Below, piece after piece: positions 12,213 to 24,571 of a stretch of DNA of 64,000 bases. Position 1 is the stretch's first letter. Every line of letters starts with the position of its first letter. Made by a program: the position numbers and the translations under genes. The notes beneath the pieces are model-generated. The model saw only the letters and a list, made by a program, of their open reading frames with translations, searched no databases and had not been told where the DNA came from. This DNA is from Physcia stellaris (lineage: Eukaryota; Ascomycota; Lecanoromycetes; Caliciales; Physciaceae), in NCBI GenBank assembly GCA_018902385.1, contig JABSSW010000039.1, positions 124,001-188,000 on the forward strand. The letters run 5' to 3'.

Positions 12213-13288
12213 ATGCGTCTCTTGCCGTCATCCCGAGCGTCTTTCCTCTTTTCCATCGTCACAACGCTTGGCTTGCTCGGCACACATCCAGTGGCCATCT
12301 CAGCACTTCCAGCACGCCTATTCCCTCGTGGATTCAACGGCATGGGTATGGCCTCTCTTGCTCTTGCCGTCATCGATTATCTGAAAGACCAAAATGCCTA
12401 CGTAAGTCCAGTCTCACGAGTCACCAGACGATTTAGAAGACACACAAATGCCACCCACCCGTAGCCCCAATCCTAACGCCTCAGCAGGATCCCAGCGTCC
12501 CCGACAAATGCGTGATCAGAATGCTGACCCAGTCCGGCGGCAATTGCCAAACCTTCATTCAATGCGACCAAACCGATGCCCTTGGCATCGACCTTAGTGC
12601 TCAATGGCAGGTTTGCTACCTGGGCGGCCGCCAATACTTCCACGACGATCGCGTCGGCGACTTCTCCATCACCTGGTCCCAGGCCGGCGGCGTGAACGGC
12701 AACACCGAAGACGGGCTCCACCACCCAATACTCCAGCTCGCCAACATCGGCGACTGGGATCCCCTCGACGTCGAAGAGAACGCGAAACGCTCCGAGAGTG
12801 AAGGCGCGGGCAATCTTTGCAGCTGGTGGAACACCGCCGCCGGGACCGAGCGGATCGGCTTCGGGTGCGGCGTGCCCGTCGTCGGCAAGGCGGGCTTTGG
12901 TCTCAGTAACTACGAGCCGGTGCAGGAACAGGGAAGCTTCCAGCCCGGGTGGTGTACGATGCATGTGGTGCAGTGGCAGAGGAATGAAAACGGGGTTGGC
13001 GCGGAATATGCTTTTGATGTGCAGATCTTCGACAATGCGAAGGTCAAGGTTGGGCAGGTGGTCAAGGCGGGCATTGATGCTGGCACGAAGACACTGAGTG
13101 TGACGAGTCAGTTGCCGTTTACGCTTGAGGTTACGGCGGCTGGGAATGACGAGGCGGCGGTGGGCTTTAAGTATGGGGATCAGAGCTGGCAGAGTGGGGA
13201 TGCGGAGCATCAAGATACCTTGGGGAATGGGCAGGAGCATGGGTATGAGAACGGGAAGAGGGAAGGTGATGCGAGGTTTCAATGTTAG
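12213..13288 (+). CDS. Secreted protein of unknown function
   Basis: Two exons, 12213-12401 and 12485-13288, over an 83-bp intron (GTAAGT...CTCAG; an acceptor 3 bp later also keeps frame); 330 aa. The first 30 or so residues form a classic secretion signal, a basic start (MRLLPSSR) then a hydrophobic core ending near AISA. The mature protein has about seven cysteines (DKC, NCQTF, QCDQ, VCYLGG, LCSWW, GCGVP, WCTMH) and many aromatic and Gly residues. The C-terminus is Asp/Glu/Gly/Lys-rich. GC content rises sharply in exon 2. No family is recognised; size and cysteines would suit an extracellular enzyme or effector-like protein, but this is only inference. Confidence 0.75.
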
Positions 13289-14760
13289 AGAGCATGTTCG
13301 GTGTTGGCGAATCCTCTGCTAAGTACTGGTAAGGGGGCAGAGTAATTACTTCGGCAGAGTTCTTTGGCAGGGGAATCGTATATTTCATGGGATTGTATTT
13401 CGCTTAGACCAAGGTTTAATATTGGATCTGATAAGAAAGAACACGATAATGCTAAACGGGCCAACCAGAGCTTGCTTATGTAATTCATCTTTGGGCTTGG
13501 CATTGGGTCTTTTTTTTCTGCAGAACCTGCACTCATAGCATACCACGAATAAGACACCAACTGCATGTGTGGAGGCCCAACAGAAGGAGATGAGAGCTGC
13601 TTTATGGATGTCATAAATATAGCGAGTTGTTCCATGCTTTTGATTGTTCCACTTATCATTGTCATCATTATCTCGTCACCCATCCCGTCATTGGTTTCGA
13701 GATATGCGAGGTCGTCGTCGCTCGACTCATCCTCGCTGATCTCGCTATCATTCAATATCTCGATGGACAGAATCTTCATGGTCTCTTGAGAACGGTAACA
13801 AAGCTAGGAAATGTATTTTCCCCTTCATTAATGTCGCTTCGCTTATGGTTTTCCTGAGTATTAACAAACTGGCACCACTAATAAACTCGAAGGTAATCTC
13901 ATCATTCGCACTTCTGTCATCTAAATTTTCTCCTACTCTATGTTATGTCAATGTACAGGTATCATAACGTCTGCGATGTCTGTTTGAACTCGATTTCCTG
14001 GTAGGATACAGTCTCTTTCCAGTACAGTGACACAATTATGCATGTTTCTGGCCAGTCGGGAGTGATAGCATGTTTTCTCCTTACCGACGCGGGCTTAAAG
14101 TGACCTGGATCTGCTAAGACGCAATCTATCTTCGTAGCGTAGAGCGCTAAGAAGCTACAGCAAGGTCGAATCTCAGATGTTGGTAGTTCTACAGTCAGAC
14201 CGAGCTTTGCATTTTCCCTAGAGATGCTGACATTGGATAATATCAGCATGGGTGGCATCTATTCGTCATCAAGAACGGGCCTGAATGCCGTGGCAAATTA
14301 CGGCTTCTTCCTACCTCAGATTCTTTGCCACGAGCTCAATCTTGACTGGGAGGATTCCAAGACAAACTTACCGATCTTGGCTCCATTCGCACGACGTCGA
14401 GCACATGGCTAGATCTAGACTACTATCGCGATACGATCAGAGGCCAAGTAATCCTTATCAGCCCTCCTTGCAGACGTTGGAACATTCCACAGTTGTGCCA
14501 AGTCGTACAGGATACTTGGCATGCACGGCATGCACAGCATCATTCGCTGCTCGAGATACACCGCTCCTGCACTCCTGCTTCAATCATGCAGGGAGGTTGG
14601 AGGTTATCGTCGGGAAAGCAGAAGGCACTGTCTCGGCACGTACCTCATCGTCGATGGCGCTCCGTAAGACTTCCTCACAACATCTATATATCTGTGGCTT
14701 TGGCTTCCGTTCTTCAGTCACCACTTCCGTTGCCAACTCGAGACGCACCCTCAAAAAAGC
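13289..14760. other. Intergenic, with doubtful minus-strand frames
   Basis: Two unspliced minus-strand frames, 13779-13285 (164 codons, starting MKILSIEILNDSEISEDESS) and 14258-13962 (98 codons), lack recognisable domains and splice partners. The first has a protein-like acidic N-terminus and could be an exon, but support is weak. The last few hundred bases should include the transporter promoter. Confidence 0.35.
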
Positions 14761-16311
14761 ATGGCATCAAACAATCAGGTTGCTGAGCCGTTGGCACGGG
14801 GGACCGTCCCTACCATTAGGCAGTCATGGGCAGATCTCTTCCGTTGGCGACAGCGGGTCACCATCACCAGCGATGGCGATACCACGACCGAGTGGCAATC
14901 CCCTGAGCCTCTCCATAATCCCATCAGCCTTCTCCTACAATTGAAGATTCGCGATTGGCTTTTCTTCGTCGTCGGGTTCCTAGCTTGGACCGCCGATGCT
15001 TTCGACTTCCATGCGCTGTCCGTTCAGACCGTCAAGCTAGCCAAGTACTACGACACCTCCAAGACTAAAATCACCACGGCCATTACCTTGATACTACTCC
15101 TGCGCTCGGTGGGAGCAGCGATTTTTGGGCTCGCTGGCGATAAGTTTGGTCGCAAGTGGCCCATGGTAGTCAACATGATCGTTCTCGGCTGCCTCCAGAT
15201 TGCTACCATCTATAGCAACACCTTCCAGCAATTCTTGGCCGTGCGAAGTCTCTTCGGACTCTTCATGGGTGGCGTCTACGGCAATTCCATAGCCATGGCC
15301 CTAGAGAATTGTCCCGTCCATGCCCGTGGCCTGATGTCTGGGATCCTGCAGCAAGGGTACTCTTTCGGCTACGTCCTCGCAGCTTGCGCAAACCTGGGCG
15401 TCGGCGGCGCCACAGACACGTGGAAGACAGTCTTTTGGATCGCAGGCGGCTTCTCCATCGCTGTTGGTCTCGTTCGCGCCTGCCTCCCAGAATCGCAACA
15501 ATTTCTCGAAGCCAAAAAGGCCGGCAAACCGAGGGTGACGCCCGCTGCGTTCTGGAAGGAGGCCAGAGCGATGCTGGCAAAGGACTGGCGCATGTGTATC
15601 TACTGCATTATCCTGATGACCTGGTTCAACTATTACAGCCACACGTCTCAGGATAGCTACACGACCTTCCTGCTCACCCAGAAAGAATTCAAGAATGCAG
15701 CCGCCAGCCGCGGTAGCATCATCATGATGGTTGGAGCCTGCGTAGGCGGTACCTGCATAGGCTATCTCTCCCAATTTGTCGGCCGCCGCCGCTCAATGGT
15801 CGGCGCCACGCTGATCAGTGCGTGTTTGATCCCAGCCTGGATCCTCCCCACCAGCGCGCCGAGCCTCGCCGCCTCCGGCTTCTTCATGCAATTCTTCGTT
15901 CAAGGCGCTTGGGGCATTATCCCCATCCATCTGAATGAACTCTCCCCTCCCGCGTTCCGCTCCAGCTTCCCAGGCATTACTTATCAGCTTGGCAACATGA
16001 TGTCCTCACCTGCGGCACAGATTGTCAATGCGATTGCGGAGTCACATTTTATTCCGGGAGTCGGTGGGCACCGTGTCGAAGCTTATGGACCGACTATGGG
16101 TGTTGCGACGGCGATCATTGCGCTGGGTATTACTATTACGGCGGCATTGGGTCCTGAGAAGAGGGGAAGTCGGTTTGAGACTGCGGCGCCGGCTGGGGCG
16201 GATGGAGGCGCTGATGCGGCGACGGAGAAGAGGGCCAGTGATCCCGAGCTTGCATATGAGATTGAGGGTCAGCTCGAGAAAGTTGTTGAGGCGAGGGTTG
16301 AGCGAGTCTGA
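14761..16311 (+). CDS. JEN1: JEN1-like monocarboxylate/proton symporter (MFS)
   Basis: Single exon, 516 aa, with about 12 membrane segments. The family signature NxxSHxSQDxxxT is matched exactly as NYYSHTSQDSYTT at residues 290-302; in yeast Jen1 this stretch lines the lactate/pyruvate path. The MFS loop motif GDKFGRKWP occurs near 126, and WTADAFDFHALSV in the first segment is typical of the SHS/JEN group. Members import lactate, pyruvate, acetate or dicarboxylates across the plasma membrane and are usually glucose-repressed; regulation here is not visible. The hydrophilic N- and C-terminal tails are probably cytosolic and may carry endocytosis signals. Which acid it carries cannot be told from sequence. 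Confidence 0.92.
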   Translation: MASNNQVAEPLARGTVPTIRQSWADLFRWRQRVTITSDGDTTTEWQSPEPLHNPISLLLQLKIRDWLFFVVGFLAWTADAFDFHALSVQTVKLAKYYDTSKTKITTAITLILLLRSVGAAIFGLAGDKFGRKWPMVVNMIVLGCLQIATIYSNTFQQFLAVRSLFGLFMGGVYGNSIAMALENCPVHARGLMSGILQQGYSFGYVLAACANLGVGGATDTWKTVFWIAGGFSIAVGLVRACLPESQQFLEAKKAGKPRVTPAAFWKEARAMLAKDWRMCIYCIILMTWFNYYSHTSQDSYTTFLLTQKEFKNAAASRGSIIMMVGACVGGTCIGYLSQFVGRRRSMVGATLISACLIPAWILPTSAPSLAASGFFMQFFVQGAWGIIPIHLNELSPPAFRSSFPGITYQLGNMMSSPAAQIVNAIAESHFIPGVGGHRVEAYGPTMGVATAIIALGITITAALGPEKRGSRFETAAPAGADGGADAATEKRASDPELAYEIEGQLEKVVEARVERV

Positions 16312-17752
16312 GACAGTGAGATGGGAACAACTGTCAGGTACAGAATTGCGGCGATTGATCAGGGGCTGGGAAGTTTTACTTAGAGGAAGAGGAAGAAGAT
16401 AAGCTAGATCTAGGGTTGATACTGAGGTTTGGGTTTTACGAGTACTACGGTAGATTAAAGGGATGAAGAGCGTTCTTTTAAGATGGTTAATGACTGCTCG
16501 CCACGCGGCGCCCACGTGCAGTGATAATTACATCCATGCTGTATTTTCTCCAGCGTCCTATCTCCCTCTCTCTCTCCATCTCCATCTCCGCGTCTCCATC
16601 TCCCTCCCTCCCTCCCTCCCTTCCTTCTTCCAATCAAAAAATTCTCCCCCCCTTCCTCCCCAACAAAAACCACCACAACGAACCCCCATCCCCCACCTCC
16701 CCGAAAAAGCTCCAGATAAATCCACTCAACACACCTCCCACCTCCTCTTACTCCTTACCCCCCCCTTCCTCCTACCTTCTTCGGTGGACTGTATTTGATT
16801 TTTAACTTCGTTGTCGGAATTTCCTACCCTCATTTCTTAATAGCAAAACCGGGAAGGAAGGAAGTTGTTGAGCGCGCGAATTTGGGCAGGGGCGAGGTGA
16901 TGGGAGTTGAAGGTGGTGTATGTACTGGCTTAATCAGGGATTCGAGCATGAGGTTGGGGCTGCGTTGGCAGGTGGAAGGAGGAAGAACAGCTAACACTAA
17001 GTGCCTAGTGGATGGGGATGGCGGTTTCCTAGAGATTAACTCGCGATTGCAAAATCTCTCTATTATTTTGATCATTCAATCTCGCTCCGAATCGATAATC
17101 TACCAGAAATATACTGAAGGGTCGAGAAGTGTTTGAGACAAGACTTCGACTTTACATCCACAAAATGGCGGAAGTTTTCAGGATTTTTCGCAAATGGTCA
17201 GTAGTTGGCAGAAGATATTTGTAGTGATAAATGCTAGAGAAAATCATTGGTTTTTTTTGTTGGGGGGAGGGTAAAATCACGCTCCGGATAGCAGTTGTCG
17301 GAACAGCAACCGGGGAATTACTCTAAAAGTCAACCCGCAGTTGCAATATGCGGCCGATATCAACCGTGCCTGTAGAGATGAGATGCTTATCTGGCGAGAT
17401 TCAGGCTACTTCGCAAGAAGTATAAGAGGTCTGTCTGTCCAGGGGTCCGCGAGGCGCAATTTGCTGATTTGAAAAGTTGGCTCGTCAGTTCACTGGCGTG
17501 TCTCCGATGGAACTGACTCACTTCCTCAGAGCCCCGAGACACCCTCCCTGAGTCGGGGCCCATGACCTGGTATCAAGTGGGCGAAACACCCTGAAAGACA
17601 CATATTACTCGACCTAAGACGCAATCAACAGATATGTTTTTCTTCGTTCTCTCGTTCACACGCTTTGTGCCAAAACCTCATATACGTATCAGTTGTATGA
17701 GAATCGTATAAGAGGCCAAGATTACACCATACCAGACCATGGAATACTCCAT
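16312..17752. other. Intergenic between convergent transporter and P450 genes
   Basis: About 1.4 kb. It contains a long pyrimidine-rich stretch (listed separately) and otherwise only short domainless frames. Nothing else was recognised. Confidence 0.5.
16548..16790 (+). repeat. Pyrimidine-rich low-complexity tract
   Basis: A run of CT, CCAT and CCCT units (16555-16625 is almost pure C/T), continuing as C-rich sequence to about 16790. It produces apparent Ser/Pro/Leu frames on the plus strand that are not genes. CT tracts of this kind occur in fungal promoters, but here it lies between convergent genes, so slippage-generated simple sequence is the simpler reading. Confidence 0.7.
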
Positions 17753-19922
17753 TCATCCAACAACTCTGACTCTCAACCCCAAACTGCCCGGCTTCGCATA
17801 CGGGCCTCCAAGATCGGCGTCCATGTCAATATCCCTTTCCCTCGTCGTATCGTAGAGCTCGAATTTAGGTCCCCCTTCCTCATCGTTGAAAATGCGGAAG
17901 ATGGAGGCGAGGACGAGGTGGAGTTCTTGGTAGGCGAGATTGATCCTGTGGTAAGAGGAGGGGGCGTTAGATATTATGTTTTGAGGGGGAGAAGAAAGAG
18001 TTGATTCATATATGGCATGGTGGATAGGGGGAAAGGTGAGGGGAGGGAGATTTGCTGTCTGAAATGTAGAAAGAGACGACGGTGCTTCTGATCGAACGGA
18101 ATGCGAAACAAGAACCATAAACTCACCCCAAACACATCCTACTTCCCTTGGAGAAACTCAACAAATACCTATCCAGCGTCGGGTCTTCCAACCACCGCTC
18201 AGGCCGAAATTCATCTGGCTTGGGGAAATATTCTTCAAGTCTATGCAGGAGCGATGGTGTCATACTAACCGGCGTTCCTCTCGGTATCACCCACCTCTTT
18301 CCCGTCCCCTTGTCCACGTACACCAGGTCTTCGTCTGGTGCAACACGCTGCTGGCGAAGAGTTGCACCAGGGTGCATGCGAAGACCTTCTTGGACAACCC
18401 CCGTCAGGTAGGGAAGGGAATCGACCTGTTTGCATGTGGGTGGAACGGAGGGATCTAAAATCGCAGCCGCGAGCTCCGCCTTGAGTTTTCTGAGGATAGG
18501 GGGGTTGGCGAGAAGATGATAAGTTATTGCCGTGAGCGTGTGAGCCGTAGTGCTAAGGCCAGCGCCTATGATGAGATAGGCCTCCTTCTTCAGGCGCGGA
18601 GTTGATTTGTCAGCGTCGGAGAGGGTGGAGCTGTTGAGTAGGCCATGAAAGACGGTGGACTGATTTTCATCCAAACTCTTAGAGTTTCGTATCTCTTCGA
18701 TCTGATTTTCAAATCTCTGGTGGTGTCAAAAGTTAGTGGTGAAGATTTGGTTGTAGTTGTCGAGCAAAAGGGCAAGGAATCAAATACCTCTTGCATCTTG
18801 AACACCCCCGCCATTGCCGGATTTGTCTTGACAAGGAAGCTCATAGGTAGCTGCTCCAGCAAAGGAGCGAGCCATCCAATGTGCAGTATCCAATGCCAGG
18901 CCTCACAACTCTCATCCATAGCTTGGAAGAATGGAAACCCCAGGTCGCCCTTGTCAATGTTCTTTTCCGCTTCTCCGAAAGCATAAGTGCTGATGACGTC
19001 GGCCGTTACGGCTTGGTAGAAGGCCCACATGGACAGCACTTCTCCGCTCGAGGATATGGCATGTAGGCGTTTCAGTAGCCTCGAGGCGATGTCTCGAGTA
19101 ATAGGTTCCAGTCGTCTGATGCTCGCTTTGGAGAAGTATGGATTTAATGCCGCTCTTCGTTGCTTATGCAGATTGTGATCAACAGTGCCAGGCAGGGACT
19201 CCGGAACTAAAAGAGGGCTGTGAGTCTTTTCGGGCCATTATATACCACGGATAAGGAGCTCACATAGTCCTCGAGCGACCCATTTGTATTTGTCACGCTT
19301 CTTCAATCCCCCTACATAAAGCTCGGGGATGAATTCTGGGTCGATGCAATGTAGCTCATGTGGATTGATCCGGACAACAGGGCCTGGAAAGAGACAATTA
19401 ACGGGAATCTGAATGTTCATATTAGGAACAGCCATACCATATTGTGCATGGAGCTCTCTAATCTTCCATACAAATTGTCCTCGTAGCCAAATATCATAGT
19501 AGGCTGAGTACCAAGTCGTAATGGCTACCAGGCATCCAAGGTCAGTTTTCACTTTCGCGGCATCTCATTATATTCAACAATGCTCGGTTAGAAGACGCTT
19601 CACTTCTGTTGGAAGTCTTGCAAGCACGTGAAACGGCACAAGCAGCGCGATTGTCTCTAAGACTGTGACGTGAGATAGTTGGTGAAAGCAGAAGAGGCTT
19701 CCGGCGTGGAATCGCTTACCTGCAAGCCTCGGGCCAGGGAAAGAGGCAATCGGACTGAAGTATACTAAATCGAGGCTTTAGTGCACTTCCCTCCCATTGA
19801 AATGACGAGTATTCACCCCGATACAGTGCAAGGCATACTACGTATGTGAGCCAAGTAAGCAGGACCCAGGAAACAATCCGAGAAGTAGCGAAATGATCTA
19901 CTGTATCCACCCAAAAAGCCAT
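17753..19922 (-). CDS. Cytochrome P450 monooxygenase
   Basis: Seven exons: 19922-19817, 19764-19720, 19524-19438, 19383-19264, 19206-18788, 18716-18127 and 17945-17753; 519 aa. An N-terminal membrane anchor (VSWVLLTWLTYVVCLALYR) is followed by the proline-rich FPGPRLA hinge. I-helix motif AGLSTTAHT lies near residue 309, K-helix EGLR near 368, then FRPERW, and the haem loop FSKGSRMCLG near 446-455 with the cysteine ligand. All catalytic landmarks are intact. By resemblance of PHELHCIDPEFIPELY and the overall intron-rich layout it recalls the fungal trichodiene-oxygenase-like P450 group. Substrate is unknown. It is co-oriented with the carboxylesterase about 450 bp upstream, close to the repeat island. 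Confidence 0.92.
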
Positions 19923-20372
19923 AGCTGGGTCAGTGAAGAAAGAGGATGTAGAAGAGACGGCGTGACGACGACTGTTATAATGTAGGAGTTGCTTTTTGAA
20001 GTAGATGAGAGATATCGTCTGGAACGCTTTAGACCTATGCCAGATAGAGGGGTAGAACACAGTAGCTTTGGTATGATAGGTAATTCCCTTTCGGTAGTAT
20101 CTCCAATGTACATTACACTACTGCATAGCCCCGCAATAGCCGCCTGCATGGGAGCATCATAGAGGGTACACTGGGTTGGCCCACTCAGCCCAGCGGGTGC
20201 TTAGACTCTTCAGCTCGGTCGGGATTCAATCTTTATTCAGTACCTGAGGGTATGTTCCTATACGAATTACTTTGAGCGGTTAGGACAATCTCATCGACAC
20301 CAACTACCCGCAGTGCAGAATCATTGTAATTAGACTGCACGCGATGCCATGTTTCGACTCGAGTCCATGCCA
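19923..20372. promoter_or_regulatory. P450 upstream region
   Basis: 450 bp between the P450 start and the esterase stop, both on the minus strand. It should contain the P450 promoter. No specific motif was identified. Confidence 0.4.
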
Positions 20373-22505
20373 TCAAGTTTGGTAGTTTGCACTTGCATCT
20401 CCTGCCTCAGGGACCAACGCCTGTTTGACGACGCTGCCAGGAGGTGCATAACCTCCCAGATTGGTCACTGCCGCCTCCACCTGTACCCAGAAATCACAGA
20501 CGCTTTTCTTCGTCTGCTGGTCTGTAGTCACAAAAAACCCCAAGTCGGTTGCGTCTAATAGTCCCGTAAGTGCATCGCCAGAATTGTCGGGCTTTGGCCA
20601 GGGAATAGCCGGTGGAAGGTTGACTGCCTTGCGATATTTGTTGGGATCGCCACTTCTTGCGTGGCTGACAAGGTACGATTGATATGCTTGAGCAAAAGAG
20701 CCAAAGCCTGGAATCAACGGGATCGAGGTGTGGTTCCCAAGGGTGGGAAGGTCGACATTGAGGTTGTAGAACGTCGGCAGTAGATCTGTACCGTGCAGTC
20801 CCGGCGTGACGCTGTATCGGAGATTGTACGACTTGCCGACGTACGCGTCTGTAAGGGAGCGAATGTTGCAATAGAAGGAGCTGTCTCCCATGAACCCGAG
20901 GAGGCGCCCACGCTCGGTAGTATAATTATGAGCGCTCCCAGACATGACGGGCGGATAGCGAGCTTCAATGGCAGCATTAACACCACCCGCTTTGGCGTAC
21001 GGAGGAAAAACTGCGTCGAGATAGCCGTTGAAGTCATCGTCGGTCAAGATGTTGGGGGGAGCGAACAGATCGGGTTCCTTTGAAACGTGTGAGAGGATTA
21101 GAGAGGAGACACCTTTATAGAAGTTTCCTGTTCAAACTAAGTCAGCCGACGGACTTGTAGAAGATTCCAATAAGAACCATATCCTAGACAGAATTTCAAC
21201 TACTGGGACGATTGAGAGACACGCCGTATATGCTGTAAGAAACGATAAACCTACCGGAGGCATATTCCAGCGATGGAAGCTGGCGTATAAGATTGCCATC
21301 AGCAGCTGGACCAGTTTCAAATCTTCCAGATGGGCCCTCTTCGTTCAGCTGAGCATTCGCACGTTTCAAGGCTTCCGGACTAGCAGCACGTAAGCAGGCA
21401 ACTCCTTGACCAGCACATCCGACAAGTTCGGTAAAGTTCTGGAATGTGTGCTCCAGAGTACCTTTCCTGTCGAACAGGACTTGGAAGGCTGGGCTTTGCA
21501 TCACTGCTTTCGAGAAAAGAGGGTCTTGTGTCCCACCAAATGCGACAAGTTGGTGCATTATGGAACCAGCTCCAGCTGATAATCCCCATGCACTGACCTG
21601 AGCCTTATCGCCACCCAAGAGACCTATGTAATCTTGGATCCACTGCAGGGCGGCGCGCTGATCATACAGCCCGGTATTAGGAAGACCTTCTTTCTCCATC
21701 GTAGAACCGGCGAGAAAGCCATATGCGCCAAGCTAGAGTAGGTCAGCCAAGACCGAGAAAGCCATAAATCCACTGCTGGTCCGTACTCTGTAATTACTAG
21801 TGACGAATATAACATTTCCCTGGGATTGTTGAATCAGACCTGTACCGTCATAGAAAGGTACGACTGGCTCGAATTGGTCCTTGCCGCCAAAGGTGTAGGC
21901 CCCACCATAGATCCAATAAATGACAGGAAGTTTTAGTGAAGGATCCTTGATGGCCTTCGCAGGAACGTACACATCAAGGAACAAGCAGTCTAGGATTTTG
22001 TTATTGTGGAAATCACATAACTTGAGACAGTGAGGATACCTTCTGAAGCAGCTTTGAACGAAGGAAGTGGAATACCTCCAAGGAACTGGTTCAGAGCTTC
22101 ACCGACAGGTGAGTTTGCACCGGGCCCCGTCAATTTAGGCCCTTTGACAGGCGCTTGGATACATATAGGCCCATAGGAGCCATCTTGAACTACGGTCTCT
22201 TTTGCTGGCGGAGCGGGCTTTGCCCATCGAAGGTCGCCTACTGGAGGTGCAGCGAAGCGGATGTTCTTAAAAACATAGATCTTGAGATTATTAGCAAGCC
22301 CAATCCGCCACCCTAGGCAGGAGTGACGTCATACATCTCCATTGGGGTTGTAGAGACTTGCTCTGTAAGTACCGTAAGGAAGCGTCAGGGTAGGCAAACT
22401 TCCTGCTCGTTTGCCGAAATGGACTCGTAGGTCTACGAAAGCTGCTTGGAACAAAGAAATGGAAGATAGAAGAGTAAGAAAAAGGGATAAGATGGTCATC
22501 ATCAT
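20373..22505 (-). CDS. Secreted type-B carboxylesterase/lipase
   Basis: Five exons: 22505-22335, 22280-22040, 21989-21787, 21732-21255 and 21127-20373; 615 aa. The start at 22505 gives a signal peptide (MMMTILSLFLTLLSSISLFQA). Family landmarks run in order: YVFKNIRFAAPPVGDLRW, SEDCLFLDVYVP, the oxyanion-hole loop IYGGAYTFGG, NYRLGAYGF, the nucleophile elbow GLSAG near residue 255, and the catalytic-His loop GLHGTD. The enzyme should hydrolyse carboxylic esters outside the cell; substrate is unknown. Introns of 50-54 bp, except 127 bp for the last. Its start lies only about 590 bp from the terminal repeat of the AT-rich island, yet its coding sequence shows none of the island's mutation pattern. 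Confidence 0.92.
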
Positions 22506-23091
22506 TTGAAGGCGAGATGACCGATTCGATAGCAGGAAGCTCTTGACAGCCGTACTTCGTATTTTAGTGTATAAAGAGATCACAACAAGTCGTAAGGGGG
22601 CTCATGACTTCATATAGCTTCTCTTTGTGGCAAAGGCCGTTGACTTGGGCGCATAATTCCATTGATCGGGCCGAAAGACATGTGGTCCATGGTTGTGCAT
22701 TCGGGGCGATGTATAGCCTATATGGACGTACAACAGTAGTCAAACGAATAACAGAAGCTCCTGGAAGTAGAAGAGACGAATACTGGATCGGAGGGTGGAA
22801 CCTAATTAGAAACGAGATGCGTCGAAAGGGAGATTAGAGGGCAAAGAAACCTCGGTTCTCCCACCTGCATCTTCAGTAGGGCATTCAAGCCAAGGTAGGA
22901 CTACCAATAACGGGTAACGATTGGCTGTACCTGTCTGAGACAGTGTCTTTGTCGATCCTGTGCAAGGTTGCGTATGTGGCTCTCTTGTTGTGTTGTTGGA
23001 GTCATTGTGGCCAATCGGACTCGTCCGCGAAGTGTTACATTAGCGAATCGATGGCGTCGTTTCAACCAGCTAGGAACGGCCATAAAGAGTA
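22506..23091. promoter_or_regulatory. Esterase upstream region bordering the repeat island
   Basis: 586 bp of normal base composition between the esterase start and the transposon terminus; must hold the esterase promoter. Its last 19 bp (23073-23091) match 36205-36223 beyond the far end of the island with one difference (see the 24-bp tandem target). Confidence 0.45.
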
Positions 23092-23163
23092 CTCGCGCTG
23101 CGAGGAAAGATATAGTTCACCAATCAGGACTTCTAGGTGTTTTGAGCCTTTCGAGTCAATAGA
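23092..23163 (+). repeat. Left terminal inverted repeat of the mariner-like element
   Basis: 72 bp matching the reverse complement of 36126-36197 with six differences, all transitions. The first 13 bases are themselves an imperfect palindrome (CTCGC, GCT, GCGAG). Confidence 0.88.
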
Positions 23164-24419
23164 TGTATGGTGTTTTGCTTAGTCATGCCGTCCACATCGT
23201 CAGATTTGACTTTCTTTTTACTCGCATTCGTCGTTTTTCAGTTCACATACACTCAGAAATCGTTTGAAATTTCGTGAAATATGATTATCGATTTCGTTTG
23301 TGAGTTGTGCGCAAATTTCACACGAATCGTCGTGACGTCACTGATGTTTTTGATGATTAGATTGTCTCAAAAATTTTCGAAACGCTCATCGCTTTTTCAA
23401 CAATGCAGAAATTTTTCGTTTTGAAATTCGACTTAGCGATATTACAGAAATTATGAATATAACGTTGATTGTCGATGACGAATTGTTTGTTGAATGAGTT
23501 AATATCGATACAACGAACGAGAAATTGAAATTTTGCGAACAATTTTGTCAAAAATCAACAAATGATGTTTTCGAAATATTTATTTTTATTGAATATTTCA
23601 GATGATTTCGTGATGAAACACATTGTTACAAAAACGAAATAAATGTATTATAATTTAGTTTTTGAATTTATTATTATCGTCAACGCGAATGCATTGTTCA
23701 CATTTTTCTGCGAAAGCGCTGACATATGTTCGTAACGATTTTTGTTTGACTTTTTTTCATTTTTTCAACATTATTTTTTTGATTTTGTTTTGAACGTTTT
23801 CGTTGACGTCGTTGCGTTTTAGATTGTATTCATTCAACGAGTTCTTTTCGTGATTTCAAACGTTTTTTATTGAATGCAAATTTGACGAATTGACTGAATG
23901 AAAAACGCTGAGTATATCGTGTTTTTTTCTGTATTGAGCATCAACGATCACGATTTTGACGTGAATTTCAACGTCGTTTTTAACGAAATATATTTTTCTG
24001 TTCGAATTGAGTTCTCGTATAACGAGATAATAAGAATAAAAATGAAAACGTAATATGTATTTGCGATAAAAAAATCAATCGATATTTTCTTTTTCGTCGC
24101 GTGTAAGTTTTTCGTAAACGAACAATTTTCGAAAAATCATAGATTTTTTCAAACTTTTGTCATATTTCGATTTAATTTCGTCGTTTTGAACAATAATAAT
24201 GACGTTGTATTGATCGATGCGATCGTTGATTTGTTGAAACTTCACATACTCGTCAAATTTTGATATAATGACTTGATTTCTTTGTCATTCGACATATTTC
24301 GCACGTTTCAAATTAATTTTTTTTTCAATTTTTCTTTGTGATTTTGCTTCTGTTGTGTTGTTTCGAACAAAATTCAACAATGTGCAAAGCGATCAACGCG
24401 CTCATTTTCGCAACAAATT

Positions 24420-24566
24420 CTTCATAACATGATCGAGAATTGAACAGAAAATTGAACGATTGCATAAAATTCGAAAAAAACGTCAACAAATCGAAATATT
24501 TTTTGTTTTTTGCGTGAAAATTTTTTTATTTCGATGTACGTTTCATTCGAAAAAATGAAAATCGCG
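24420..24566 (-). pseudogene. Transposase core remnant of the mariner-like element
   Basis: On the other side of the LTR insertion the minus strand reads FIFSNETYIEI and, 30 residues on, FSIML before a stop. This resembles the first catalytic block of DDE transposases (xxSDExxxE ... SIMxWG), with Asn where the first catalytic Asp would be expected. Further downstream (23200-24400) only scattered hydrophobic fragments remain and the second and third catalytic residues were not located. Assignment rests on this one block plus the ends of the element. Confidence 0.45.
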
Positions 24567-24571
24567 TCGTT

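Noticed and set aside
12473-13282. 269-codon antisense frame opposite the secreted-protein gene
   Set aside because: It is a shadow of a GC-rich exon; the plus strand has a signal peptide, good splice sites and cysteines.
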